The translations under genes and the position numbers were made by a program. From NCBI GenBank assembly GCA_023399155.1, contig JAEWQP010000017.1, forward strand, positions 1-64,000: a DNA stretch of 64,000 nt, in the 5' to 3' direction. Below the pieces are notes generated by a model. That model did not search any database. It had not been told where the DNA came from and worked only from the letters and a program-made list of their open reading frames with translations. This document shows, piece by piece, positions 1 through 10,055 of this stretch (position 1 is its first letter; every line of letters begins with the position of its first letter). The stretch comes from Verrucomicrobiota bacterium. Lineage in GTDB: Bacteria; Verrucomicrobiota; Verrucomicrobiia; Opitutales; Opitutaceae.

Positions 1-1
1 G

Positions 2-3000
2 CAGTTCACCGCCCCCCAGGCCTACCCGGCCGGCGCCTGGATCGGTATCGTGCCTGCCGATACGCCACACGGCTCGCGCACGGTCAATGACCAGCATGAC
101 GTGCAGTTCCAGCAGCTCGGCAAGCGCACCACCGGGGAGCTGACCTTCGCGCCAGTGCCGCCGGGGAAGTGGTCCCTGCGCATGAATGCCTTCGAGATCG
201 AAACCGCCGCGGTCGACTTCGAGGTCGCCCCGGAAGTCGTCCCCGAGGGGATGAACCTCCCCGCGCTTGCCGTGGCACGCACGCGATTTGCCCCCGGCGA
301 AAGCATCCGTATCCACTTTACCGCGCCGAAGGTGTACCCAGCCAGCGCCTGGATCGGCCTCGTGCCGGCCGGCGTGGAACACGGCTCGCGCAGCCGCAAC
401 GACGCGCACGACGTTCAGTTCCAGCACCTTGGCGGCCGGACAGATGGCGTGCTGATCTTCACCAGCCCCGGGCCGGGTGAATGGACCGCCCGGATGAACG
501 CCTTCGAGATCGAGACGGCGAGCGTCGCCTTCTCCGTGGTCGCGGGGCTCCCCGCCGCGGCGGCCGGCGATCCGCCCTTCGTGATGACCGTGACCAAGGC
601 GCCGCCCGAAACCACGCCCACGGTGAAACCCGCAGGCACGCCCGCCGGCTCCGCCTCCGCGGACCAGCCTCGCATCTCCAAACCCAGCGCCACCGTCGCG
701 ACACAGCCCGGCTCCGCCGCGCCGCCCGCCCCAAGAAAGCCCGTTGACGCGGCCAGCAAACCCACCACCGCCCCTGCACCGCAGGCCGTCGCGAGCGTGA
801 GCGAGCCGGCGTCGGAAGCGCCCGACAAATCGGGCAAACCCGACGCGGTGGCAGAGTCGGCCTCTCCCGGGTCCCCTGACACGGCCGCGGCCAATGCCGC
901 CGCCCTTCCCGACTGGGTGTCGGAGATGCCTCCGCTCCCCGCGCCCGTGCCCACGCGTCCGGTCGAGCCCCTCGACCTTCGGGACATCACCCGCGAGGAG
1001 TATGCGGGGATCGTCAGCCAGGCCAAGGAGACCGTGGCGGAACTGCTCGGTCCGATGTCGCCCGCACAGGCGGAAGCCTACAGCCAATCGTGGCAGCCGA
1101 TGTTCACCTATCCCGCTGCAGCTTGTATCGACTATCTGGAGAAGATCATTCCGCTCGCGGAGCGCGCGCTGATGCTGCGCATCGCGCTGCTGGAGGCGGC
1201 CCAGACCACCAGCGAATTGTGGGATCGTGCCGCCCTCGCCGAGTACCACGACCCCGAGGCCGCGCGCGACCTCATGATGCAGGTCCGCACCCGCACCGCC
1301 GGAGTGGCCTCGCTCAAGGCTGCGATGGATCAGCTCGTCGCGCAGCTCACCGCACTCGGCGGCCCTCCCGACCCACTCGCACTGCAGGCCCAGGCCCAGG
1401 CGCGCCACCGCAAGGCGATGCGCACGCTCGAGACCCTGCTGGGAGGCACGCCCGAGCTGTCCGGCATCTATGAACGCACCGGCTCGTTGTCCTGCACGGA
1501 AAAGGACGCGCGGGGCCACCCGATCTACGTGGGCCGGCGCACCGAGGATCGGTTGCACACCCGCGCGATCAAGCCACTGCAGGGCAGCCGCAGCGACCTC
1601 GTGCTGTTCTCAGAACTCGAATACCACGAGCCGGATGGGGACGGTGGATTCCTCGATCGCGCCCTCGGCGACGGGTTCGACGACGAGTCATGGAACGCGT
1701 GGTACGGTGAACCCACCGGGGACGGATGGGTCCACTATGACTACGACGAGGATGACAAGTCCATCGAGGCGATCTTCTACCGCCCCGGCGAGGACGAGAT
1801 GATCGTCGATCGGTATTGGATCCATGGCGACCTGTCCGAGGCCACGCGCGAGGTCTATCATCGCGCGCCGCTCGACAAGGGCACGAAACTCTATGCGGAC
1901 GGGCAGACGGAGGCTTCGATCCTGAAGATGATCCGGGAAAACCCGGAGGACCTCGCCGCCGCCGAGCAGGCGTTTCGGGCCGGCAAGGCGGCTTTCGCCC
2001 AGCATCTCGCCCGGGTCGGCGACTTGCCGCGCCTGGCCAATCCCGATGAACTGTATTGGGTGCTCAAGGACATCAAGGTGGACCCGAAGCCCGAGCCCCG
2101 CACGAAGGCGGATCGCGCCTACGGCGAGGGAACCGACTACGAGTACCAGGAACTGAAGGCCTTCGAGCACGGGAACAACCACTTCTCCACCACCTGGGCC
2201 GACGTCGCCGTGACGTGGACCTACTCGTCGGGAAGCCCGCCGGTCGAGGTGCCCGAGGGGTCCGTCTACATAGCGGGTCCCGACGAGGAGTTTGTCGGCA
2301 CGGGGCCGGTGGCCAAGGCAACGGAGAAACGCACGCCACGCGCCGTCGCGGTCCACTGGGAGCCGGCGCCGCCCGTCATCCCCGACGGTGCTTTCTGGGA
2401 AATGAACCCCACCGTCGAGGGCCGCGGCGGAGCCTTCGCGATCAATTCCATCCTCCTGGTGAAGCCCGACGGATATGAACCGGCCGACATGCCCACCTTC
2501 AGCATGCCGGGTTTGTCCGACGAGCCCCGCGGCCTGTTGATCCTGCCGCACCCGATCGCGGTCGACGCTGCAGCCGACGCCGCCGAGGAGAAGGCGCTCA
2601 AGCGGCAGGTCACCGGCACGGCAACCGCCCGCCGCGAGCCCATGAGCGTGTCGCTGCGCTCCTCGCGCCTGCGCGCGCACGAGCACATCGTCCCTGTTCT
2701 CGTCGCCGCGCCCACGGGCTACGTGCGGCTGGACCACATCTACGAACAGCGCCTGCTGGACGAGGAGGAGGCACGCGCGCTGGCCTCCAGCATGCAGGGC
2801 CGCCTCCCGAGCGTGGAGTTGAGCGAGGCGGCGAAGCGGCACACTGCGGCCAAGTCCGCCAGCGCAGCCGAGGAGGCCTCGCTCGCCGAGGCCGTGGCCC
2901 TGGCGGCCGAGCGCATCGCGTTCCACGAGGCCAACATCGCCTTCAGCCGGAGCGAAGCCGGGCGGCTGGCGGCCGAGATGGCGCCGCTCCAGGCGAGGCT

Positions 3001-4933
3001 CCGCGACGGCACGGCCACGGCCGAGGAGATCGGACGGCTCAATCAGATGAACTTCCGGCGGATCAGCCAGCTAAGCCAGGTCGTGAGCGAGCAGGATCGT
3101 ATCCAGGAGTCAAAGACCGGTGTGCCCACGCATACGCGCACGCCTTTTGATGAGATGTGTCGCAGCCAGCTGATCCAGAAGTGCCGGGAGTCGGTGCGCG
3201 ATCTCGAGGGCGGCATCCGGGCCCGCCGCAAGGCGGAGTACCTGATGGAAAAGATGGATCCCGGACAACGGCGCATCGCCCTGGGAATCCTCGAGAAGAT
3301 CGGCCAGGACGGCGGCGGGCTCCACGCCGGCGACTACCAGAGGCTCAACGACGCGATGCAGAACATCTTCCAGGGCAACCAGGAGTTCGAGCAGGCGCAG
3401 CTCGAGGAGCAGGCGGCCTATGAGCATGCCTTCGTCGAGGGGGCGGAGTATGTAAAGACCGGCGCCGATGTCGGGTTGATGCTGACCTCGCTCGGGGGCG
3501 GCCCGATGTTTGTCAATGTCGCCTACCAGGTCGCGACCGGCACCATCGAGAAGGACGTCGTCGAGGGTTTGAAGCGCGGCATCGCCACCTACTCGGACGC
3601 AGCCGATGTCTTGATTAGTGGATACGACGGCTGGAGGAGCGGCGGATTCTGGGGCGCGGTCGAAGGCGCCTCCCTCTCGCTCGTGATGAACAAGGGGCCC
3701 GAGGTCGCCATGGGACGCCTCAACTATTCGCGGGGTTTCGACGGCGGTTACCGACCCCTCCGTCCCGACGGCGGAAGCGCCCCCAAGCCCGCCACCGCCC
3801 CGGCCCCGGCCGCAAAGCCATCCACCCGCGGCGCCGAAGCCATCCAGGCCGGCAAGTTCCAGCAGGAGATGGAATACGGGGAGGCTCTGGCCACGGACTA
3901 TTTCCGCGACTATACCCAGTGGAAGAGCGCCCAGATCCGGGGTGACATGCCGCCCGCCGAGTTCAGCCGCCTTGAGATGCAGGTGCGCCAGAAGGCCGCC
4001 GCGGTCGCGCACAGCATGACGGCCAAGAGCTACCTCAAGTACGGGGCCCCCGCACGCATGGGCAGCGCATTCACCGAGGTGCACACCGAGGTGCTGGGCG
4101 ACGCGATGAAGTCATTCAACCTCGAGATGAAGCAGCTGGGCTACAACGAGCAGACGCTCGTGCAGTTCCGGAACAAGTCCAGCATGGATGCCGGGATGGA
4201 CGCGGACCTCGGGCTTGTGGAGAAACCCGACTTCCTGCCGGTGAAGAATGCCGACGGCACGGTCACCTTCCGGGAGAACCACTGGCTGACCCGCAACGGC
4301 CAGCCCGTCTCGCTCGAGCAATGGCAGGCTGACGCCCGCCGTGTCATGGCCGCCAACTACAAGCACGTATCCGGCGGGTACAGCGGGCACCAATCGTTTG
4401 TGGACGTCACGACGCGGGTGCACCCGGAAAGCTACCGGGACAAGAACTGGCTGGTCATCCCCAAGGCCGGCCCTCATGCCGACGTCGCCGCGGTCACGAA
4501 GGTACAGGACCGCATTTTTGGGCAGATCAGGCCGGAATACACGCCGCATTCGCTGGGCGTGACGGTCGAGAAGGCGGAGATCATGTTCCGCGAGCACCCC
4601 GAATTGCGTCCCCTCGGCAGCATGATGGAGACCTGCCGCGGCACCGCCAAGGATCTGGATACAAAATTCATTCCGCTGGTCGACGCCAAGATCCGCGAAC
4701 TCGAGGCGATCCCCGCCGCAAAGCGCGGCCCCGAGGTCGCCCGGAAGCTGCATGAGCTGGGCGAGACCCGGCAGTACCTCGATCAATGCCGGAGCTGCCT
4801 CGGCGACATCGGCAAGGGTCGCACGCATCCGGGCCGCTGGATGAGCGACTTTCGCATGATCACCGGCGGCGAGGACCCCATCGCCGTGACCCGGCGCCTC
4901 GCACGGCTGACCCTCGACGCCAGCCGGATGTAG
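2..4933 (+). CDS. Giant repeat-containing protein of unknown function, 5'-truncated by the window
   Basis: The reading frame is open to the left edge, so the first 16 codons visible before GTG 50 belong to the gene and the true start lies outside; 1643 residues are visible. Two near-identical beta-sandwich-like repeats open the visible part. Each runs from an 'FTAP..YPA.AWIG' segment through 'DVQFQ.L' to 'RMNAFEIETA' (about bases 2-235 and 305-540). A Pro/Ala/Lys-rich linker (about 580-960) follows, then several long helical and charged regions, including an Ala/Glu-rich probable coiled coil near 2750-3120. A Gly-rich, helical segment at about 3430-3720 resembles the pre-toxin regions of polymorphic toxins. 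The last 350 residues contain 'MDAGMDADLGL' (near 4185) and 'SFVDVTTRVHPESY' (near 4400), which could be a nucleotidyltransferase-like metal site. I do not recognise a family for the whole protein. No immunity-like gene follows; the next gene is convergent. Confidence 0.75.
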   Translation, partial: QFTAPQAYPAGAWIGIVPADTPHGSRTVNDQHDVQFQQLGKRTTGELTFAPVPPGKWSLRMNAFEIETAAVDFEVAPEVVPEGMNLPALAVARTRFAPGESIRIHFTAPKVYPASAWIGLVPAGVEHGSRSRNDAHDVQFQHLGGRTDGVLIFTSPGPGEWTARMNAFEIETASVAFSVVAGLPAAAAGDPPFVMTVTKAPPETTPTVKPAGTPAGSASADQPRISKPSATVATQPGSAAPPAPRKPVDAASKPTTAPAPQAVASVSEPASEAPDKSGKPDAVAESASPGSPDTAAANAAALPDWVSEMPPLPAPVPTRPVEPLDLRDITREEYAGIVSQAKETVAELLGPMSPAQAEAYSQSWQPMFTYPAAACIDYLEKIIPLAERALMLRIALLEAAQTTSELWDRAALAEYHDPEAARDLMMQVRTRTAGVASLKAAMDQLVAQLTALGGPPDPLALQAQAQARHRKAMRTLETLLGGTPELSGIYERTGSLSCTEKDARGHPIYVGRRTEDRLHTRAIKPLQGSRSDLVLFSELEYHEPDGDGGFLDRALGDGFDDESWNAWYGEPTGDGWVHYDYDEDDKSIEAIFYRPGEDEMIVDRYWIHGDLSEATREVYHRAPLDKGTKLYADGQTEASILKMIRENPEDLAAAEQAFRAGKAAFAQHLARVGDLPRLANPDELYWVLKDIKVDPKPEPRTKADRAYGEGTDYEYQELKAFEHGNNHFSTTWADVAVTWTYSSGSPPVEVPEGSVYIAGPDEEFVGTGPVAKATEKRTPRAVAVHWEPAPPVIPDGAFWEMNPTVEGRGGAFAINSILLVKPDGYEPADMPTFSMPGLSDEPRGLLILPHPIAVDAAADAAEEKALKRQVTGTATARREPMSVSLRSSRLRAHEHIVPVLVAAPTGYVRLDHIYEQRLLDEEEARALASSMQGRLPSVELSEAAKRHTAAKSASAAEEASLAEAVALAAERIAFHEANIAFSRSEAGRLAAEMAPLQARLRDGTATAEEIGRLNQMNFRRISQLSQVVSEQDRIQESKTGVPTHTRTPFDEMCRSQLIQKCRESVRDLEGGIRARRKAEYLMEKMDPGQRRIALGILEKIGQDGGGLHAGDYQRLNDAMQNIFQGNQEFEQAQLEEQAAYEHAFVEGAEYVKTGADVGLMLTSLGGGPMFVNVAYQVATGTIEKDVVEGLKRGIATYSDAADVLISGYDGWRSGGFWGAVEGASLSLVMNKGPEVAMGRLNYSRGFDGGYRPLRPDGGSAPKPATAPAPAAKPSTRGAEAIQAGKFQQEMEYGEALATDYFRDYTQWKSAQIRGDMPPAEFSRLEMQVRQKAAAVAHSMTAKSYLKYGAPARMGSAFTEVHTEVLGDAMKSFNLEMKQLGYNEQTLVQFRNKSSMDAGMDADLGLVEKPDFLPVKNADGTVTFRENHWLTRNGQPVSLEQWQADARRVMAANYKHVSGGYSGHQSFVDVTTRVHPESYRDKNWLVIPKAGPHADVAAVTKVQDRIFGQIRPEYTPHSLGVTVEKAEIMFREHPELRPLGSMMETCRGTAKDLDTKFIPLVDAKIRELEAIPAAKRGPEVARKLHELGETRQYLDQCRSCLGDIGKGRTHPGRWMSDFRMITGGEDPIAVTRRLARLTLDASRM

Positions 4934-5228
4934 CGAGATGGCGGAGAGCGCGGCCGTCGTCATCGGGGAGCTGCCGCGCCCACGTCACCGGCTGAGGATC
5001 CCTCGTCGCCCAGAACCCGCATCGCGAGACGAAACGCGGTTTCCCGAGCCCGGCCCTCGCGGAAAATGGTCCGCCAGGGTGAAGCGAACCCGCGCCGGGC
5101 GCGCCCGAGCGGCATCGATGGTGATCGGGCCCGGGAGCCGGGGCCACGCGTCAGCCGAGATCCCGCTCACGCGGACCGAAAAGCGGAAATATCGCACGCC
5201 CTGACGCCGACCTGCGAAATGCCCGGAG

Positions 5229-6380
5229 TCAAGTGACGGCAGGACCCGATGACGCACCCGCAGGCGTTGCGGTCTCAGGCGTATCTCCACCGTTGAGAGA
5301 CCCGGGCTGGTTCTCGACGGCGCGTTCAGCCGTTCCAAATTCCTCCACGGCCTCACGCAAGGCCCAGATCGCGCGCTCGTGCTCGGAGCCGCGACGGCCC
5401 TTGCCCGCCGATTCGGGCATCAGGACCTCGAGGTAGGCCTCCGCCAGTACCGAAACCTGCTCGTCCGTGTAGTCCGTCTGCGCCCGGACAACGGTCACGA
5501 ACAACATCCCCTTGCGCATGCCCTCGATCGCCCGGCGTATCATCGGCTTGACGACGGTGAGCACGGTTCGCATCGCCATCCGTCCGAAGAAGCCGATGTC
5601 CTCCTCCTTCAGCGCCTGCGCGAGGATGTCGTTGATCACGCGCTCGAACGCACCCTTCGGCGGCAGATAGAAAACCCAGTCAAACCGCGCAAAGACATCG
5701 CGCTGCAGATCGTCGGGCTGCAGCGCGCGCAACCGGGCATCCAGCTTGGCCGCGTCGAAACGCTCCGCCCAGGCGATCTGATACAGCTTTGCCCCAACAC
5801 CCTCCAGCGGCAGCGGCAGGGCGTTGAGAATCATCTCAAAATCGAGATCGACCTCGGCGCTCTCCGCCTCGAGCGCTTCGCCCTCGCCGTCGTTCAGCGC
5901 CGTCTTCCACGTATCCAGAAATTCGCTCAACTCGTCCGCCCGCGCCGCCACCTCCGGGGCAAGTTGTCCCGCCGCGGCCATCTCTTGAAACCGTCGAAAG
6001 ACCACCATCGGATGCGGCTCCCCTTTGGCACCGATGATCACGAGTCCCTTGCCGGTGTGCTCGGTCACGCCCTCATGGACGATGTTCACGACCTCGCCGG
6101 CGAACGCCTCGGCGTACTTCCGATCGCGTGCCGAACGGGCGTGTATGGAGATCGCCAGTTGTTCGCCGCGCACGACGAACGGCGCCAGTTCCACGTCGGC
6201 GCCGAATTCCGCCTCGAGGTCGCGTGGGGAGGGCGTCCTGGCGGCTGAGATCGCCGGAGCCAGCAGGAGCCCGGCGAGGAGGGCAACCCGCGCGTGCAGC
6301 CGGGCAAACGCTCCCAAGCGAGCGTCAACCAAGGTTCGTTCACCGACGTGAGGTTCCAATGCTGTCATGGCAGGTCGCAT
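5229..6380 (-). CDS. Exported protein of unknown function
   Basis: A 383-residue protein facing the giant gene on its left. The first 47 residues contain basic residues followed by a hydrophobic stretch (LLAGLLLAPAISAA), so it is probably exported or N-terminally anchored; a second ATG at 6368 is an equally possible start. The rest is soluble-looking and acidic-to-mixed, with a short segment 'VLTVVKPMIRRAIEGMRKG' near residue 280 that could be a weak amphipathic or membrane-associated helix. The C-terminal 40 residues are low-complexity and rich in Gly, Ser and Pro. No catalytic motif stands out, and I cannot place it in a family. It may act with the large neighbouring protein, but convergent orientation gives no operon support. 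Confidence 0.7.
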   Translation of the reverse strand: MRPAMTALEPHVGERTLVDARLGAFARLHARVALLAGLLLAPAISAARTPSPRDLEAEFGADVELAPFVVRGEQLAISIHARSARDRKYAEAFAGEVVNIVHEGVTEHTGKGLVIIGAKGEPHPMVVFRRFQEMAAAGQLAPEVAARADELSEFLDTWKTALNDGEGEALEAESAEVDLDFEMILNALPLPLEGVGAKLYQIAWAERFDAAKLDARLRALQPDDLQRDVFARFDWVFYLPPKGAFERVINDILAQALKEEDIGFFGRMAMRTVLTVVKPMIRRAIEGMRKGMLFVTVVRAQTDYTDEQVSVLAEAYLEVLMPESAGKGRRGSEHERAIWALREAVEEFGTAERAVENQPGSLNGGDTPETATPAGASSGPAVT

Positions 6381-6590
6381 ATTCGAGTGTCGCTCCTCCT
6401 ACCCGACTGTCCATTCGATGGTTACAAGCTTCTCGTGGCCTGACTGCCCTTCCACGCGCACCCAAGGTCTGCGTTTCGACTGCACGCGCGTGCGCGCGTG
6501 TGCCTCGCTGATCGACTCCCCCCGACGCGCCAACGCAGTTGCCGGGCCCGCTCCCGTCGTTCTAGCTGACCCGCTCGCTTGACGATCCCG

Positions 6591-9299
6591 ATGGCCACCG
6601 GTCCGCAACTCTCCACCTTTCCCAAGCTCGATGCCACCGGCACTCCCGCGCGATTGCGCGTGCTGCTCCCGCCAAACCTTGTCGTGGCCGCCGCACGGGA
6701 CGCGATCGCCGTCCGCTTCGAGATCGAGATCGCGAGCCGGGGCCGCGTGACGCCCGACCTGGTGCCACGGCACCTCGCGCTCGCCATCGCGCCGGCGCAC
6801 CTTTCCGCCACGTTCCTGGTCGAGTCCTGGAACGGGGGCCGCATGCCGCCCTTTGGCCTTGTCACGCGCGCGCAACTCGCGGCCCTGCTCGCCGTGCTCC
6901 AGGGCGAACCCGTTTTCTTCTTCGTGAACCGATCCGAGGCGGTGGTGCCCTGGGAGGACGATAGGCTCCCCGGCGTGAGCGAACACCTCGTGCCGCCCGC
7001 GACACCCTCACCTTCAGCCACGAGCGACACGGCGCCCGGACCCGCGGGCGCGGGCCCATCTAGCCCTGCGGGAACCGACCGCGTCGCCGCCGCTGTCCAG
7101 CGCGTCGCCGCGCGCGCCTCGGACGGGTCGGCGCCACCGATCGTCGACGGATCCGAGCACTTCCTGGCGATCCAGCTGCCGTCGAAAGAACATTTTGGGT
7201 ACGGGGAAATCCTCGACCTGCTGAAGGCCGAGGGCTTTCGCCTCGAGACATCCAACCGCAGGTGGTGGCAGCGCGACCGCCACCGCACGCTCACGTTTCT
7301 CGCCCGCTATCGCGCAAAGTTTGCCGGGCACTGGGGCGCGACGTTCACCGACAATTTCCAGAAGAACACCGCCCACCTGCGCATGGCCGAGGTCGCCTGC
7401 GACCTGCAGCCGGCCGGCGACGAGTTCGAGGTGACCCTCGCCGTGCGCGCCGGCACGGCCGACGAGCGCGACATCGCCCAGGCGCTCACGACCGGACGCA
7501 CCTATGTCGAGAGCGCGGGCAGGGTCTTCCTCTTCGACGCCGAGCAACTCGCACGCCTCCACGAGGCCCAGCGCGCACTCGCGGGTTCTGCCGCCGCGCC
7601 GCTTCTGGGCCGCAGCCGCCACCGCATCGCCCGTGCTCGTGTCGCTGAAACGGATACGCTGCTCACGGCAATCTCGCCCAACCTCCAGGCGCCCGAGGAG
7701 TGGCGGCGTCGCACCGAGGTGTTCCGCGACCCGGGCGCGCTCGCGCCGGCACCCGCGCCCACGGAAATCGATCGGCTGCTGCGCCCCTATCAACGTCTGG
7801 GGGTCGCCTGGCTCTGGCACCTGCGGCAGTCGGACCTCGGCGGCATCCTTGCCGACGAGATGGGTCTCGGCAAAACCCTGCAGGCGATCGCGCTCATCGC
7901 GGCGCTGCGGGGGAACGTCGGAACGCGGGATGCAGACGCAAATCGGAGCGCGGCGATCCGGGATCGGCGGACTGCGGACCGAACTCGGCCATCCGACGAA
8001 CCGCGCCCCGCCCCAACCACGGCCGGTCCATCGTCCCCCGGCCACCGTCCTCCGTCGTCGAGCGTCCGCGCGCCCTGCCTCGTCGTCTGCCCGGCCACGC
8101 TGCTCGAGAACTGGCGGCGCGAGACCGCACGCTTCGCACCGTGGCTGCGCGTGCTTGTGCATCACGGCAGCGCTCGCAGCGACAACGACGCCGCATTCCG
8201 CGCCGTGGATGTCGTGATCACGTCGTACGGCACCCTGGCGCGCGACCAGGCCCTTCTGCAACGGCTGACGTGGGACACACTCATCGCCGACGAGGCCCAG
8301 CATGTGAAGAACCGGCGCACCCAGAACGCGCAAGCGCTGCAGAGCCTGCAGGCCGCCGGCCGCATCCTGCTGACGGGCACGCCCGTGGAAAACAGCCTGG
8401 CGGACCTGGAATCGCTCTTCGCCGTCATCCTGCCCGGCTACCTGAAGCCGATCCCCGGCGACGCACGTGGCGAGGATCGCGCCTGGCACGAGGCGCGCGT
8501 GCGCCGCCAGTCGGCGCCCTACATCCTGCGCCGCACCAAGGCCCAGGTCACGCCCGAGCTTCCGGCCAAGATCGAGCAGGTTGTCTATATCGAAATGACC
8601 GACGCCCAGCGCGCCTTCTACGATTCGGTGCGCACCGTGACGGAGAACGAGTTGATGCGCCTCGAAGCGGCCGGTCAGTCGGAGAACCGCATCCGCATGG
8701 CCATGTTCACCCAACTGTTGCGTCTGCGCCAGGTGTGCGGCGATCCGCGCCTGATCGAGCCGGCGCGCGACCCGGCGGAATCGGCCAAGCTCGCGGCGCT
8801 CCTCGAACTGCTCGACGAAGCGACGGACGACGGCCACCGCGTGCTCGTGTTCTCGCAGTTCACGTCGCTGCTTGCACTCGTCCGGGCCGAACTGGACGCC
8901 CGTCAGATGGGGTACTGTTACCTCGACGGCACCATGCCAACCCGGACGCGCCAGGCCGAGGTCGATCGCTTCAACGCCGGAGGCGCCGACCTGCCGGTGT
9001 TTCTCCTCTCGCTCAAGGCCGGCGGCACCGGCCTCAATCTCGCCAGCGCCGACACGGTGATCCACCTGGATCCCTGGTGGAACCCCGCAGCCGAGGCGCA
9101 GGCGACCGACCGCGCCCACCGCATCGGCCAGACGCGTGTCGTGACGAGCTACAAGTTGATCGCGTCGGGATCCGTCGAGGAGCGCGTGCTCGCCATGCAA
9201 AACGAAAAGCGCGCCCTGCTGGCCAACGTCTTCGACGAAGCCGACGCCGCCAATGCCGCGCTCACGCTCGCGGATCTGCGCGCGTTGGTGGCGAGCTGA
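6591..9299 (+). CDS. SNF2-family DNA/RNA helicase (DEAD/DEAH superfamily 2 ATPase)
   Basis: A bacterial SNF2-type ATPase of about 902 residues, a nucleic-acid translocase or remodelling enzyme of the cytoplasm. The N-terminal 400 residues are the variable SNF2-associated region. Motif I is 'DEMGLGKT' near residue 422, motif Ia 'LVVCPATLLENW', motif II 'ADEAQHVKN' near 565, motif III 'LTGTPVEN', and the C-terminal lobe has 'VLVFSQFTSLL', 'SLKAGGTGLNL' and 'ATDRAHRIGQTR'. All the motifs needed for ATP hydrolysis are present. Between motifs I and Ia there is a roughly 50-residue Arg/Ser/Pro-rich insertion (bases about 7911-8071) where relatives normally have a short linker. The start is uncertain: TTG 6579 is in frame, but ATG 6591 gives a more natural N-terminus. 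It appears to be a single-gene unit. Confidence 0.9.
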   Translation: MATGPQLSTFPKLDATGTPARLRVLLPPNLVVAAARDAIAVRFEIEIASRGRVTPDLVPRHLALAIAPAHLSATFLVESWNGGRMPPFGLVTRAQLAALLAVLQGEPVFFFVNRSEAVVPWEDDRLPGVSEHLVPPATPSPSATSDTAPGPAGAGPSSPAGTDRVAAAVQRVAARASDGSAPPIVDGSEHFLAIQLPSKEHFGYGEILDLLKAEGFRLETSNRRWWQRDRHRTLTFLARYRAKFAGHWGATFTDNFQKNTAHLRMAEVACDLQPAGDEFEVTLAVRAGTADERDIAQALTTGRTYVESAGRVFLFDAEQLARLHEAQRALAGSAAAPLLGRSRHRIARARVAETDTLLTAISPNLQAPEEWRRRTEVFRDPGALAPAPAPTEIDRLLRPYQRLGVAWLWHLRQSDLGGILADEMGLGKTLQAIALIAALRGNVGTRDADANRSAAIRDRRTADRTRPSDEPRPAPTTAGPSSPGHRPPSSSVRAPCLVVCPATLLENWRRETARFAPWLRVLVHHGSARSDNDAAFRAVDVVITSYGTLARDQALLQRLTWDTLIADEAQHVKNRRTQNAQALQSLQAAGRILLTGTPVENSLADLESLFAVILPGYLKPIPGDARGEDRAWHEARVRRQSAPYILRRTKAQVTPELPAKIEQVVYIEMTDAQRAFYDSVRTVTENELMRLEAAGQSENRIRMAMFTQLLRLRQVCGDPRLIEPARDPAESAKLAALLELLDEATDDGHRVLVFSQFTSLLALVRAELDARQMGYCYLDGTMPTRTRQAEVDRFNAGGADLPVFLLSLKAGGTGLNLASADTVIHLDPWWNPAAEAQATDRAHRIGQTRVVTSYKLIASGSVEERVLAMQNEKRALLANVFDEADAANAALTLADLRALVAS

Positions 9300-10055
9300 T
9301 GCCGGAGTCCGGTTATGGGCAGACCAGCCTCAATTCATTGCGCATGGATTGACAGCGCCTGCGCGTCCGCTCGATGACGAGAATATCAGTCGAAATCAAC
9401 ATTCGCGATCAGCCGCTTATGAATGCACCTCTGTACCGTCGACGTCACAGGCCGAAACGCTCGCCACAGAGGATCCTCCGCCACGCACGTACGATTTGAC
9501 TGCATTTCGGCGAAAACCGTCACTTCACCTGTGCGAAGCCTTCGGTTCTTCATGGTCGCCCTGGTGGCGGTGTTCGGCGGAACCCTCGCCCTGCAGGCGC
9601 GGGTCGCCGTGCAGTCCATCCAGGCGGCGGGTGAACCTGTCTGGGAAGAAGGCGAGGTTCCGCCCCTGTCGATCGCGATCGAGGGCTGGCATGAGGGTTC
9701 GCTCCTTTCCGCGATCCAGTCGACTGGAAACATCGGGAACGTCCGAGCGGCCGTCCCTCGCACGCAGCGAGATCGGGCGCGTCGTCAGCCCGGCACGATC
9801 GTGCCGACGTCGTTTTGGTCCGCGAACGAGCCATGGACGACGAAGTCCATCCGCGGACGTCCGGAACTCGCGCGTGGCCCGCCAGCGAACTAGCTCCCAT
9901 TCACCGAGGGTCGCCACGACCCGGTGGATTCGTTGACGCGGCCGGAGCCGGCCGCCCCCAAGAAACGTTCGCTCCTCGCGTCCGAAGAGCCCCGTTCGGC
10001 GCAAAACCATCCCAGATGCCGACCGATGCCGGTCCGCCTTCGCCTGCCTGTATCC
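9300..10055. other. Intergenic stretch with no secure gene
   Basis: About 750 bases separate the helicase from the OadG-like gene. One plus-strand frame starting at ATG 9552 begins with a credible signal-peptide-like segment (MVALVAVFGGTLALQARVAV) and continues to a stop at 9893. Its second half turns Arg/Pro/Thr-rich and loses protein-like character, as if frame or function has been lost. It could be a small secreted protein of about 113 residues or a decayed gene. No terminator with a T-run and no RNA gene was recognised here. Confidence 0.3.

Noticed and set aside
4985..5356. A minus-strand frame with strand-like segments in the gap between the giant gene and the exported hypothetical
   Set aside because: It overlaps the end of the exported gene in another frame, has no good start site, and becomes Arg/Ser/Gly-rich; a gene remnant is possible but not supported.
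7014..9200. A long minus-strand open frame antisense to the SNF2 helicase
   Set aside because: It follows the third-base GC pattern of the helicase gene and shows no motifs.
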